In this document: positions 22,037-29,058 of the stretch, one piece after another
How positions within the stretch are numbered: position 1 is the first letter of the stretch
Layout of the letters: each line of letters opens with the position of its first letter
DNA from: an uncultured bacterium
GTDB taxonomy: Bacteria; Cyanobacteriota; Vampirovibrionia; Gastranaerophilales; Gastranaerophilaceae
Length of the DNA: 32,747 nucleotides
Direction: 5' to 3'
NCBI GenBank assembly: GCA_902794035.1
Contig: CADBFN010000021.1
Coordinates: 1-32,747, forward strand
Notes under the pieces: model-generated
Database searches by the model: none
What the model saw: only the letters and a program-made list of their open reading frames with translations
What the model was told of the DNA's origin: nothing
Program-made: the position numbers and the translations under genes

Positions 22037-23347
22037 CTACCAAAATGGATCATACATCATAATTGGATTGCTGTAATAAGACTGATTGCCGAGATTTTGG
22101 ATACGCTGCATGCGTATATAATTTTGCATCCGCTGCTGCTGAATTAACTGTTGATTTAAATATTCCTGCTGAGCCTGCATTTCACGCATATATTGCTCGG
22201 TTTCAGCTTGTTTTTCTTTGTAATACTGCTCTTTTTTTGTCAAAACATAGTTCATATAATCATTGTTTATAACATTAAAATCATTCATCAACTGTTGTGT
22301 ATTATTTCGGCGTGAAATTGAATTGTTAATTCTTTCAAAAAATTCGTCCTGTTTGCGGTAAAGCTCATCAACAGAAATATTTTCAGGCAGTTGGTTCATA
22401 AATGATGTCCAATCAGGCGGGGTTACATACATCTTTGATTTTGATAACTTTTCGTTAATCTTGTTCTGTTCAAGTTTGATTATTATTTCATTATACATTT
22501 GTCTGTCAGGTTCGTTGGTGGAAGTACTGCGGATTTGGTACGCATATTTTAGCCTGTCTGTATTGTTTTGAGAAGTCTTTTGCAAACGGATTAAATTCTC
22601 TACACTATATTTTTCGTTGTTTAATTCAAGCGCAATTCTGTACGCTTTGTCTGTATTATTTGTTGCCGAATAAAGTTTGAAAAGAAGCTCTTTAGTGTTA
22701 TATTTTTTATTGCGGACTTTATTAATATATTTAAACGCATCCTGATATTGACCCAATTCATAATAACAATCAGCTATTGAAAAATATATGTCATCATTAT
22801 ATGTGTTTTCATATAATTTGTATATTTCAAGTGCTTTTTGGTACTGATTGTTCTTGATATATAACGAACTCAATTCTTTATTAATTATTTCCGATGAAAA
22901 AATCTGATAATTTCTGTCTGCCATCCGGATTTTATCCATTATACGCAGTGCTTCTTCATAAAGATTTTTTGTCTTACAGTGATTGTAATACTGAACTAAT
23001 GCAGGATAAAAATTCGGATATTTATACAATGCTTCGCCCCAGGCTCCCGCATCAATTAATTGCTGAACTTTTTTGGTGTATTTATAATCCTGCTTTTCCT
23101 CTTTTGTAAGTTGTTTTGTAAATGCTTTTTCGTCTTCCTGCGGAAGTTTTTTGAAGGTTAAGTTCAGATTGTTATTATCAATATTATAAAATTTCAGATA
23201 ATTAGAATAAGGCATAGCCTGATTAAAGGTTTTTACAGACGAAATCTGCGCATTATCTGCAGTTAAAACTATTGCAGATGAAGGACTTTGAACTGCCATG
23301 CAAATTCCTAAAATACTTACTGATAATAAAACACTAAACTTTTTCAT
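22037..23347 (-). CDS. exported TPR-like repeat protein with Gln-rich tail
   Basis: A 436-aa protein with a signal peptide (MKKFSVLLSVSILGICMAVQSPSSA). Residues ~95-270 form an alpha-solenoid of TPR-like repeats (YQKALEIYKLYENTYND, IYFSIADCYYELGQYQDAF). The C-terminal ~70 residues are a Gln/Tyr/Met-rich helix (YMREMQAQQEYLNQQLIQ) ending PIMMYDPFW. It is probably a periplasmic or envelope scaffold. The ATG has AAAGGAAATTAT upstream. An intrinsic terminator lies only ~25 bases upstream of the start, leaving little room for a separate promoter, so read-through or attenuation is possible. The specific role is unknown. Confidence 0.8.
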   Translation of the reverse strand: MKKFSVLLSVSILGICMAVQSPSSAIVLTADNAQISSVKTFNQAMPYSNYLKFYNIDNNNLNLTFKKLPQEDEKAFTKQLTKEEKQDYKYTKKVQQLIDAGAWGEALYKYPNFYPALVQYYNHCKTKNLYEEALRIMDKIRMADRNYQIFSSEIINKELSSLYIKNNQYQKALEIYKLYENTYNDDIYFSIADCYYELGQYQDAFKYINKVRNKKYNTKELLFKLYSATNNTDKAYRIALELNNEKYSVENLIRLQKTSQNNTDRLKYAYQIRSTSTNEPDRQMYNEIIIKLEQNKINEKLSKSKMYVTPPDWTSFMNQLPENISVDELYRKQDEFFERINNSISRRNNTQQLMNDFNVINNDYMNYVLTKKEQYYKEKQAETEQYMREMQAQQEYLNQQLIQQQRMQNYIRMQRIQNLGNQSYYSNPIMMYDPFW

Positions 23348-23371
23348 ATAATTTCCTTTTAATATTATTTT

Positions 23372-23411
23372 ATTAAAAAAAAAATAGGATACAAATTTTG
23401 CATCCTATTTT
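23372..23411 (-). terminator. strong intrinsic terminator just upstream of the exported TPR gene
   Basis: On the minus strand AAATAGGAT and ATCCTATTT form a 9-bp stem followed by a run of ten T. It ends ~25 bases before the TPR start codon. It either ends transcription coming from fabG or attenuates the TPR gene. Confidence 0.75.
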
Positions 23412-23442
23412 GTAAATTTATTAAAATTAAACCTTACAGAAT

Positions 23443-23466
23443 TGTAGGTTGGGTGAAACCCAACAA
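23443..23466. repeat. dispersed palindromic repeat (GTAGGTTGGGTGAAACCCAA)
   Basis: This GGTTGGGT/ACCCAAC palindrome is an inverted near-copy of 12981-13003. It belongs to a type of short repeat common between genes in many bacteria. Confidence 0.55.
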
Positions 23467-23474
23467 AAAATATA

Positions 23475-23523
23475 AAAATAAGGCTTTTAAGATTCTGAAA
23501 TAAATTCAGAATGACAAAAGCCT
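23475..23523 (-). terminator. terminator of fabG
   Basis: AGGCTTTT and AAAAGCCT form the outer stem and GATTCTGAA/TTCAGAAT the inner one. On the minus strand the hairpin is followed by ATTTTTAT. The inner part matches the ends of the CATTGCGAG/TTCAGAATGACA class of repeats, so a repeat may have been adopted as a terminator. Confidence 0.6.
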
Positions 23524-23569
23524 CATTTTTTAATTATATAACTGTTAAACCTTTCAACTATTCAACTGT

Positions 23570-24301
23570 TTACAGCATCAAACCGCCGGCAACTTCGATT
23601 GCCTGACCTGTTACATAATCTGTATCAAGTGCTAAGAATTTAACAACTTTTGCAATATCTTCAGGAGTACCGAATCTTTTCATCGGAATTGCTGCTGCGT
23701 ATTCTTCGATATTACCCAAATTTGCAGTCATTGCAGTTTGAATAAATCCAGGACATACAGCGTTTACTCTGATATTTCTTGATCCAAATTCTTTTGCAAG
23801 AGTTTTTGTCAAACCAATCAAACCTGCTTTTGATGCAGAATAGTTTGCCTGACCTGCGTTACCATGAACACCAACGATTGATGACATATTGATGATTGAA
23901 CCCTGTCTTGCTTTCATCATATATTTGATAACCGCATGAGTTACATAATATGCTGAACCAAGGTTGATTTTGATAACTCTTTCCCATTGTTCAGCATCCA
24001 TTCTTAAGAACAAACCGTCTTTTGTGATACCTGCATTGTTCAAAAGTACATCAATGTGTCCGTGTTCTGCTATCATTTTATCTACGGCTTCTTTAACCTG
24101 TTCATCATTAGATACGTCAAATTGGTAGAACCATGCATTTACACCTAATGCTTTGATTTCATCAATTGCAGGTTGTGCTGTCGCTGCATCACAAATATCG
24201 TTGATGATAATGTCACATCCCGCATTCGCAAGTTCTTTGGCGCAACTGAAACCAATACCTCTTGATCCGCCGGTAATTAAAGCAATTTTTCTTTCACTCA
24301 T
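23570..24301 (-). CDS. fabG: 3-oxoacyl-ACP reductase FabG (SDR family)
   Basis: A classical short-chain dehydrogenase that reduces 3-oxoacyl-ACP with NADPH in fatty-acid elongation. The cofactor motif TGGSRGIG is at 10-17, NNAG at ~88-91, and the catalytic S141, Y154 and K158 lie in NMSSIVG and YSASKAG. The C-terminal VTGQAIEVAGGLML is typical of FabG. The length of 243 aa is normal. AAGGAGA precedes the ATG. No other fab genes are adjacent, so assignment to FabG rather than another SDR (for example PhaB-like) rests on overall similarity. Confidence 0.9.
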   Translation of the reverse strand: MSERKIALITGGSRGIGFSCAKELANAGCDIIINDICDAATAQPAIDEIKALGVNAWFYQFDVSNDEQVKEAVDKMIAEHGHIDVLLNNAGITKDGLFLRMDAEQWERVIKINLGSAYYVTHAVIKYMMKARQGSIINMSSIVGVHGNAGQANYSASKAGLIGLTKTLAKEFGSRNIRVNAVCPGFIQTAMTANLGNIEEYAAAIPMKRFGTPEDIAKVVKFLALDTDYVTGQAIEVAGGLML

Positions 24302-24329
24302 TTTAATCTTTCTCCTTATTTTTCATTAT

Positions 24330-24378
24330 GCCCTCGCCTATTGAGGTGAGAGGGTAGGGTGAGGGGCGTTTTACCCCT
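24330..24378. repeat. GAGAGGG/GTGAGGG dispersed repeat in the fabG leader
   Basis: CCTCGCC and GAGGTGAGAGGGTAGGGTGAGGGG resemble, in inverted form, the block at 32626-32700. AGGGG/CCCCT around a TAAAACG loop makes a small hairpin in the fabG 5' leader. Confidence 0.45.
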
Positions 24379-24408
24379 GCAAATAAATATTTCTTTTTCA
24401 ACTTTAAA

Positions 24409-24417
24409 ATTATATCA
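24409..24417 (-). promoter_or_regulatory. extended -10 promoter of fabG
   Basis: On the minus strand TG-A-TATAAT is present ~110 bases upstream of the ATG. The -35 is poor. The leader contains the repeat hairpin. Confidence 0.45.
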
Positions 24418-24464
24418 TAAATAAAATATCAAAGTAAAAAATTATTAAATTTGTAAAAAAATAC

Positions 24465-24505
24465 TTGCAAAATTATAAAAAATGATTTATACTACACTTG
24501 TAGTT
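24465..24505 (+). promoter_or_regulatory. promoter with BlaI/CopY-type palindrome, for the 91-aa gene
   Basis: TTGCAA and TATACT are 17 bases apart. TACTACACTTGTAGTT (24490-24505) overlaps the -10 and start point: TACTACA and TGTAGT are two half sites around CT. The same layout occurs on the minus strand at 21848-21888, upstream of the c-di-GMP gene. Confidence 0.6.
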
Positions 24506-24530
24506 TTTAAAAGTGTGAGGGTGTAAAGGT

Positions 24531-24806
24531 ATGTTAGTGGATTTAATGACAAGATTGAATGCCATAAGCACGATGCATAATGCACAGTGGGCAATGATGC
24601 AAAATAGCAGAAACATGATGAGTGTTGCACGAAATTTGCCTTTTGGTGGTTATGATATGAATACTTTACACGATTTGGACACCCGTTTTGCACTGAATAA
24701 TGCTCAGAATCAAACTCTTTATATGATTGCTGCCGCACAGGAAAAAGCCGCAGCTCAGAGAATGGCTCAGGAAGCTAAAGATAACAAAATATCTTATATT
24801 GCTTAG
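24531..24806 (+). CDS. unknown small protein, 91 aa, Met/Ala/Asn-rich
   Basis: The product begins MLVDLMTRLNAISTMHNAQWAMMQ, with ten methionines in all, and ends with a Lys/Gln/Ala-rich helix (AAAQEKAAAQRMAQEAKDNK). It is predicted to be all helical and soluble, with no signal peptide. The N-terminal two-thirds looks like an amphipathic helical bundle of the kind seen in secretion-system or surface-filament small subunits, but I do not recognise a family. GAGGGTG and AAAGG lie upstream of the ATG. The promoter carries the palindrome shared with the GGDEF gene, so the two may be co-regulated. Confidence 0.65.
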   Translation: MLVDLMTRLNAISTMHNAQWAMMQNSRNMMSVARNLPFGGYDMNTLHDLDTRFALNNAQNQTLYMIAAAQEKAAAQRMAQEAKDNKISYIA

Positions 24807-24812
24807 ATTTTA

Positions 24813-24821
24813 TGTTATAAT
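24813..24821 (+). promoter_or_regulatory. extended -10 promoter of the CFeSP-like pair
   Basis: TG-T-TATAAT lies directly after the stop of the 91-aa gene and ~28 bases before the next ATG. No good -35 is at the correct distance. Confidence 0.45.
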
Positions 24822-24848
24822 CTGATAAGGATCATTGTTTCAGGTTAT

Positions 24849-25559
24849 ATGATTATGTCGGATAGTGTGTTAAATATATCGGAAAATTCAAGGCTTTTTG
24901 TTTATCAGATTGAATATGATAAATTTTTTACTTGTCAAAATTCAGATGATTACGATATTTTAGCTTTAAAGTTTGATGAAAATATTGAAAAATCAAAAAA
25001 AACTTTGACTGAGATTCTCCCGAATATAAGTTGTCCGCTTATGATATGCGGTTGCGGAAAAGATGAAACCGATAAATTGCTTTTGCCTGAATTAATCAGT
25101 GTTTTGGACAGACAGTGCGTAATATCTTATGTAACTGAAAAAACGTATAAATCTATTATTCCTTCTATCGTGCGAGGAGGACATTATGCGGTTTTAAAAA
25201 CTCCGATAGATATCAATCTTGCAAAAGAATTAAATATTTTATGTGCCGATATGGGACTTGAAAAGAATAAAATACTTATGAACACTGATATTGGCGGTTT
25301 GGGTTATGGTTATGAATATGGCTTCAGTATAATGGAAAAAATTAAGCAGGAATGCAAAAAAGGTGATGAATACTTGATGATGCCGCTATTATCCGAAGCT
25401 GGTGTTGAATCACTTAAAACAAAAGAAGCAAAATTTGGCAGTGAAAAGCGTTCAAAAATGACAGAACTTTGTGCTATATCAGGTGCTTTAGCTGCAGGTG
25501 CGAATGTTGTTTTGTTTAAGTATCCTGAGAATATAAAAATAATGCGGGGTATTTTTTAA
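24849..25559 (+). CDS. CFeSP small subunit-like protein (AcsD/CdhD delta family)
   Basis: A 236-aa TIM-barrel protein resembling the small (delta) subunit of the corrinoid iron-sulfur protein of acetyl-CoA synthase complexes. In those complexes the CFeSP relays a methyl group between methyl-tetrahydrofolate and ACS. The strongest segment is NTDIGGLGYGYEYGFSIMEKI, near-identical in style to the AcsD/CdhD core, preceded by an ALKFD strand near the N-terminus and ICGCGKDETDKLLLPELISVL. It is shorter than typical AcsD (~310), lacking part of the N-terminus. The large-subunit-like gene follows after one base. No CODH, ACS or AcsE gene is in the window, so the pair probably serves another methyl-transfer role, for example methionine synthesis. 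That is inference. Confidence 0.75.
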   Translation: MIMSDSVLNISENSRLFVYQIEYDKFFTCQNSDDYDILALKFDENIEKSKKTLTEILPNISCPLMICGCGKDETDKLLLPELISVLDRQCVISYVTEKTYKSIIPSIVRGGHYAVLKTPIDINLAKELNILCADMGLEKNKILMNTDIGGLGYGYEYGFSIMEKIKQECKKGDEYLMMPLLSEAGVESLKTKEAKFGSEKRSKMTELCAISGALAAGANVVLFKYPENIKIMRGIF

Positions 25560-25560
25560 T

Positions 25561-26712
25561 ATGGAAATGACAGGTTTACAGATTTTTAAATATATGCCTG
25601 CGGCAAAAAAACTTCCTCAGTCAAATTGCAAAGAGTGCGGATGCCCGACTTGTATGGTGTATTCTCTTAAACTTGCAAAACAGCAGATAGATATTGGTAA
25701 ATGTCCTTATGTTTGTGAAGAATTAAAGCAAAATTATGCCCATAGTATAAAACATTCTCAAAAAACGGTAGAAATTGCGAATTTAAAAATTGGGGGAGAA
25801 AATGTTTTGTATCGTCACGAAAAAACTTTTATAAACCCCACAACTCTGGCGGTTATGGTTGATTGCTCAAAACCTGATTACGAAGAAAAAATAAAAAAAA
25901 TTTGTGAATTTGAATACACCCATGTCGGACAAACTTTTGGGGTTGATTTAATTATTTTGAAAAATGCTGATAATAAAACAGAATCGTCATTGCGAGCTGA
26001 CAGGGAAAGCAGTTCAGTCATTATAAATTTGGAGCAATTACAAGCGTTAGACTTAAATATCATTGAGGAACAAGACTTTCAAACTACAAAAAATTATTTA
26101 ATTGAAACAAGAAAAAAGGCAATTTTAGATAAAGACGACTCTTGTTCTGCGCCTGTTTGTGTTGTTATGAAAAATAATGATATTTACAGTCAATGTGCAA
26201 GAGCAAGTTATTATTTGTGCAAGTATGCAAATATGATTATTTTTGATGAGTTCGATGAAGATTTATTTTCTACGCTTCTTACACTCAGATATAATATATT
26301 TACAGACCCCCAAAAGACTTTGCAGGTTGATTCTGGTTTGTATAAATATAATAATCCTGATGAAAATTCTATTATTTTTATGACCACAAACTTTGCGCTA
26401 ACCTATTTTGCGGTCGCCAATGAACTTGAAAATCTTGATGTTCCGGCTTATCTGATAATTGTTCCTGCTGACGGAATGAGTGTTTTGACTGCGTGGTCAG
26501 CGCAGACTTTCACTCCTGAAATTGTGTCAAAATTTTTAGATGAACTTGATATAAAAAATAAAATTCAAACACGCAAAATTATTATTCCGGGGCTTGTGTC
26601 GGATATGATAGACGAATTAAATCAGCAGTGTCCTGATTTTGAGTTTATCGAAGGAACAAAAGATGCTTCTGATATCGGGGAGTTCGTGAAAAAGTTGCAA
26701 TTAGAACGATAG
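25561..26712 (+). CDS. CFeSP large subunit-like protein (AcsC/CdhE gamma family)
   Basis: A 383-aa protein resembling the large corrinoid iron-sulfur subunit. The N-terminal [4Fe-4S] motif has C23, C26, C31 and C48, the same spacing (3, 5, 17) as in acetogen AcsC, in the context TGLQIFKYMPAAKKLPQSNC. A TIM-barrel middle begins at VLYRHEKTF. The C-terminal corrinoid-binding domain is clear: TNFALTYFAVANELE, VPADGMSVLTAWSAQTF and RKIIIPGLVSDMIDEL. The protein is shorter than AcsC (~445). Residues 142-152 (SSLRADRESSS) are encoded by a palindromic-repeat fragment inserted in frame. It is the second gene of a two-gene operon. Confidence 0.8.
   Translation: MEMTGLQIFKYMPAAKKLPQSNCKECGCPTCMVYSLKLAKQQIDIGKCPYVCEELKQNYAHSIKHSQKTVEIANLKIGGENVLYRHEKTFINPTTLAVMVDCSKPDYEEKIKKICEFEYTHVGQTFGVDLIILKNADNKTESSLRADRESSSVIINLEQLQALDLNIIEEQDFQTTKNYLIETRKKAILDKDDSCSAPVCVVMKNNDIYSQCARASYYLCKYANMIIFDEFDEDLFSTLLTLRYNIFTDPQKTLQVDSGLYKYNNPDENSIIFMTTNFALTYFAVANELENLDVPAYLIIVPADGMSVLTAWSAQTFTPEIVSKFLDELDIKNKIQTRKIIIPGLVSDMIDELNQQCPDFEFIEGTKDASDIGEFVKKLQLER
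25985..26019 (+). repeat. palindromic repeat fragment embedded in frame in a gene
   Basis: CGTCATTGCGAGCTGACAGG and the following GAAAGCAGTTCAGT align with the left arm of the intergenic element at 401-437 (GTCATTGCGAG ... TCAGGG ... GCAATCCAGT). The insertion keeps the frame. It recalls Rickettsia palindromic elements that colonise coding sequences. Confidence 0.55.
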
Positions 26713-26722
26713 TATAATTTAT

Positions 26723-26830
26723 GTGAATAGTGAATTGAGAATAGTGAATTGTCCTTTACAAATTTCAGTGTCATAAAAGTGCAAAGTTCCCGTAAAAGAC
26801 TACTCAAAATTCACAACTAAAAATTCACAA
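26723..26830. repeat. inverted repeat element of the GTGAATAGTGAATTG type
   Basis: GTGAATAGTGAATTGAGAAT is answered by CAAAATTCACAACTAAAAAT with TTCAC following. It is the same type as 4373-4460. No gene is visible between 26713 and 26871. Confidence 0.5.
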
Positions 26831-26871
26831 ATTTTTTAAAGGTCTTACTGTCTTGTTGCCATAATAACCTA

Positions 26872-27528
26872 TTACTTTTTCTGAGAAGCGATAAATTTTA
26901 CTGCTTCATTTGACGGTATTGCAAAGCCAATTCCGATATTTGAAATGTTATGATCAGGGTTATAAATTGATTGGCTTATCCCAATGACTTCGCCTGTAGA
27001 ATTGAGTATCGGACCGCCGGAGCATCCGGGGTTTATGGCAGCATCTGTCTGAAAACGGTTTTTTACATAATCAATTCTTGAAATTATTCCTTGTGTAAGC
27101 GTATTTGAAAAACCAAACGGATTGCCGATAGAAAGGACTTTTTGCCCAACTTTTACTTCTTCACTGTCTCCAAAAGATACTGTAGGAAGTGTTTCTTCTG
27201 GGTCAATTTTTAATAGTGCCAAATCTCTCGAATCTTTCATTTTCGCTAATAATTTTGCCTTATAGGTCTGACCGTTTGATGTTGTGACATCAATAGTTTT
27301 TGCCCCTTCAACAACATGCCATCCTGTCAGGATTTGTCCGTCTGTTGTGATTATACATCCTGTTCCTTCAGAAACTCCGTCATTAAGCTGGGCTGTAACC
27401 GAAACTATTGCAGGTGAAATTTTTTCGTAAACATTAATATTTATAAGTTCATCTTTGTCGTAGTTTTGAGCAAAAACAGGAGTAATAAGTCCAAATATTA
27501 TTGCTAATGTCGTTAAAAATTTTTTCAT
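26872..27528 (-). CDS. exported HtrA/Deg-like serine protease lacking a PDZ domain
   Basis: A 218-aa S1C-type trypsin-fold protease with a Sec signal peptide (residues 1-20, ending PVFA). The triad is H71 (LTGWHVVEGA), D102 (DSRDLALLKI) and S170 (NPGCSGGPI). The usual GNSGG is GCSGG; the nucleophile is intact but the preceding Asn is Cys. It ends right after the protease domain (FAIPSNEAVKFIASQKK), so there is no PDZ domain, unlike DegP/DegS. The ATG at 27528 was chosen because AGAGG is 4 bases upstream; another ATG four codons earlier is possible. It probably handles periplasmic or surface protein quality or processing. Confidence 0.9.
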   Translation of the reverse strand: MKKFLTTLAIIFGLITPVFAQNYDKDELININVYEKISPAIVSVTAQLNDGVSEGTGCIITTDGQILTGWHVVEGAKTIDVTTSNGQTYKAKLLAKMKDSRDLALLKIDPEETLPTVSFGDSEEVKVGQKVLSIGNPFGFSNTLTQGIISRIDYVKNRFQTDAAINPGCSGGPILNSTGEVIGISQSIYNPDHNISNIGIGFAIPSNEAVKFIASQKK

Positions 27529-27607
27529 AGAACCTCTCATTTTATAATAATGTTATTTTTAATTTTTACAGAAACCAATATCTGTGAGTGTGTTTTAAGG
27601 CTTGTTC

Positions 27608-27636
27608 TTGCAAATATTAAAATAATAATGTATAAT
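27608..27636 (+). promoter_or_regulatory. promoter of the Ycf23 gene
   Basis: TTGCAA and a perfect TATAAT are 17 bases apart. The leader of ~66 bases ends in AAAAGGAGAAAATT before the ATG. Confidence 0.7.
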
Positions 27637-27708
27637 TGGCTTGTTAGTTGAAAATACAGATGTAAGTCGGGAATACTTGCCCAAAAGTAATTATAAAAGG
27701 AGAAAATT

Positions 27709-28467
27709 ATGTCAAGAATTGATTTATTCAAACATCATTTAGAAGAAAAAAGAGCCGTAAAAATTATTGCAGGTATTGATAATTTTGATATTGAAAATAT
27801 TAAAAAAGTTGTATCTTCTGCTGAAAAATCAGGTGCAAGTGCAGTTGATATTTGTGCAAGAGAAGATATTATCCGTGAAATTCGTTCAATGACAGATATG
27901 CCGATTTTTGTATCTTCAATTGTTCCTTCAGAACTTGCAAGAGCAGTTGAACTTGGTGCAGATGGTTTAGAAGTCGGTAATTTTGATACTTTATACAAAG
28001 AAGGTCGTTCATTCAGTGCGCAAGAAGTTTTGAACATTGTTAAAGAAACAAAATCTTTAATTGGTGACAGTGATGTATTTTTCTGTGTTACTGTTCCGGG
28101 TGAAATTTCTACTGCCGAACAAATTGAACTTGCTCATCATTTAGAAGAAATGGGTATTGATTTAATTCAAACAGAAGGACATTACCATGCAAATGTTGAA
28201 ATGTCAGGTGCAAGAGCTTTGATGGACAGAGCTGAATTAACAATTTCAAATACTATCGAACTTTCAAGAAATGTAGAAATTCCTGTTATGACAGCAACAG
28301 GTATCAATCCTACAACTGCTCCGTTTGCTTTTGCAGCAGGTGCAAGTGCTATCGGTTGCGGCTCTTGTGTAAATAAATTATCTTCAGAACTTTCTATGAT
28401 GGCTACAATTTCTGCTTTGGTTGAAATTGCACAAAGAAATGCAGTAAAAGTTCCTGAATTGGTATAG
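27709..28467 (+). CDS. Ycf23/DUF561 TIM-barrel protein
   Basis: A 252-aa protein of the DUF561 family, known as Ycf23 in algal plastid genomes and widespread in cyanobacteria. Its function is unknown. The sequence reads like a phosphate-binding TIM barrel: KIIAGIDNFD at strand 1, SAVDICAREDIIREI, MPIFVSSIVP, GADGLEVGNFDTLY, IDLIQTEGHYH, PVMTATGINPTTAPFAFAAGASAIGCGSCVN at the C-terminal phosphate site. The family restriction is a good phylogenetic clue. Its codons favour the most common choices (GCA, GAA, AAA), suggesting good expression. It has a strong promoter, a strong ribosome-binding site and a strong terminator. Confidence 0.9.
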   Translation: MSRIDLFKHHLEEKRAVKIIAGIDNFDIENIKKVVSSAEKSGASAVDICAREDIIREIRSMTDMPIFVSSIVPSELARAVELGADGLEVGNFDTLYKEGRSFSAQEVLNIVKETKSLIGDSDVFFCVTVPGEISTAEQIELAHHLEEMGIDLIQTEGHYHANVEMSGARALMDRAELTISNTIELSRNVEIPVMTATGINPTTAPFAFAAGASAIGCGSCVNKLSSELSMMATISALVEIAQRNAVKVPELV

Positions 28468-28491
28468 TTTAAATTTTAATAAATAAAGAAT

Positions 28492-28530
28492 AAAAATGGC
28501 TTTCGTAAAATTCGGAAGTCATTTTTATTT
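28492..28530 (+). terminator. intrinsic terminator after the Ycf23 gene
   Basis: AAAAATGGCTTTCG and CGGAAGTCATTTTT pair over 14 bases, including two G-T pairs, around a 7-base loop, followed by ATTTTG. Confidence 0.8.
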
Positions 28531-28538
28531 TGTTTATA

Positions 28539-28547
28539 TGTTATAAT
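28539..28547 (+). promoter_or_regulatory. extended -10 promoter, leaderless start of aroK
   Basis: TG-T-TATAAT ends 7 bases before the aroK ATG, so the transcript should begin at the ATG or one base before. There is no Shine-Dalgarno sequence. Confidence 0.5.
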
Positions 28548-28554
28548 TACCGGT

Positions 28555-29058
28555 ATGAAAACGATTGTATTAACAGGTATGTCCGGTTCGGGTAAATCAA
28601 CTGTCGGCAAATATTTATCGGAAAAATTGAAAATAAATTATGCAGATATTGATGAACAAATTATCCGTAATGAAAAAAAATCAATAAATGAAATTTTTGC
28701 ACAAAATGGTGAAAAATATTTCAGAAAGCTTGAAAAAAATACTATTTTTGATGTTTTTCAACCTGAAAATATGGTTGTTTCATTGGGGGGCGGAGCTTTT
28801 GAAAATGAAGACACAAGGAATTTTCTTTTAAAGAATTCTGTTGTGATTTATTTAAAAACTTCGGCAAATATTATATATGAAAGATTAAAAATTTCTGCAG
28901 ACAGACCTTTATTAAATAATAATATGAATGTTGAACATATCGAATCACTTTTGAATTTGCGTAAAATAAATTACGAACTTGCCCATTTTTCAGTTTCGAC
29001 AGATAATAGAAACATAGAAGAAATTGGGAGTGAAATTATAAAATATGTGCAGGCTTGA
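28555..29058 (+). CDS. aroK: shikimate kinase
   Basis: It phosphorylates shikimate at O3 with ATP in the aromatic amino-acid pathway. The P-loop is GMSGSGKST (8-16), the shikimate-binding Asp is in YADIDEQI, the Gly triplet is SLGGGAF and the lid Arg is in SADRPLL. The 167-aa length is normal. It overlaps aroB by 14 bases, so the two are co-transcribed and translationally coupled. The start sits just after an extended -10 box without Shine-Dalgarno, suggesting leaderless translation. Confidence 0.95.
   Translation: MKTIVLTGMSGSGKSTVGKYLSEKLKINYADIDEQIIRNEKKSINEIFAQNGEKYFRKLEKNTIFDVFQPENMVVSLGGGAFENEDTRNFLLKNSVVIYLKTSANIIYERLKISADRPLLNNNMNVEHIESLLNLRKINYELAHFSVSTDNRNIEEIGSEIIKYVQA

Noticed and set aside
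24849-26712. Complete Wood-Ljungdahl cluster
   Set aside because: Only the two CFeSP-like subunits are present. No CODH, ACS or methyltransferase gene lies in the window.
27643-27708. Riboswitch in the Ycf23 leader
   Set aside because: The ~66-base leader shows only a minimal GGG/CCC pairing and no known aptamer motif.
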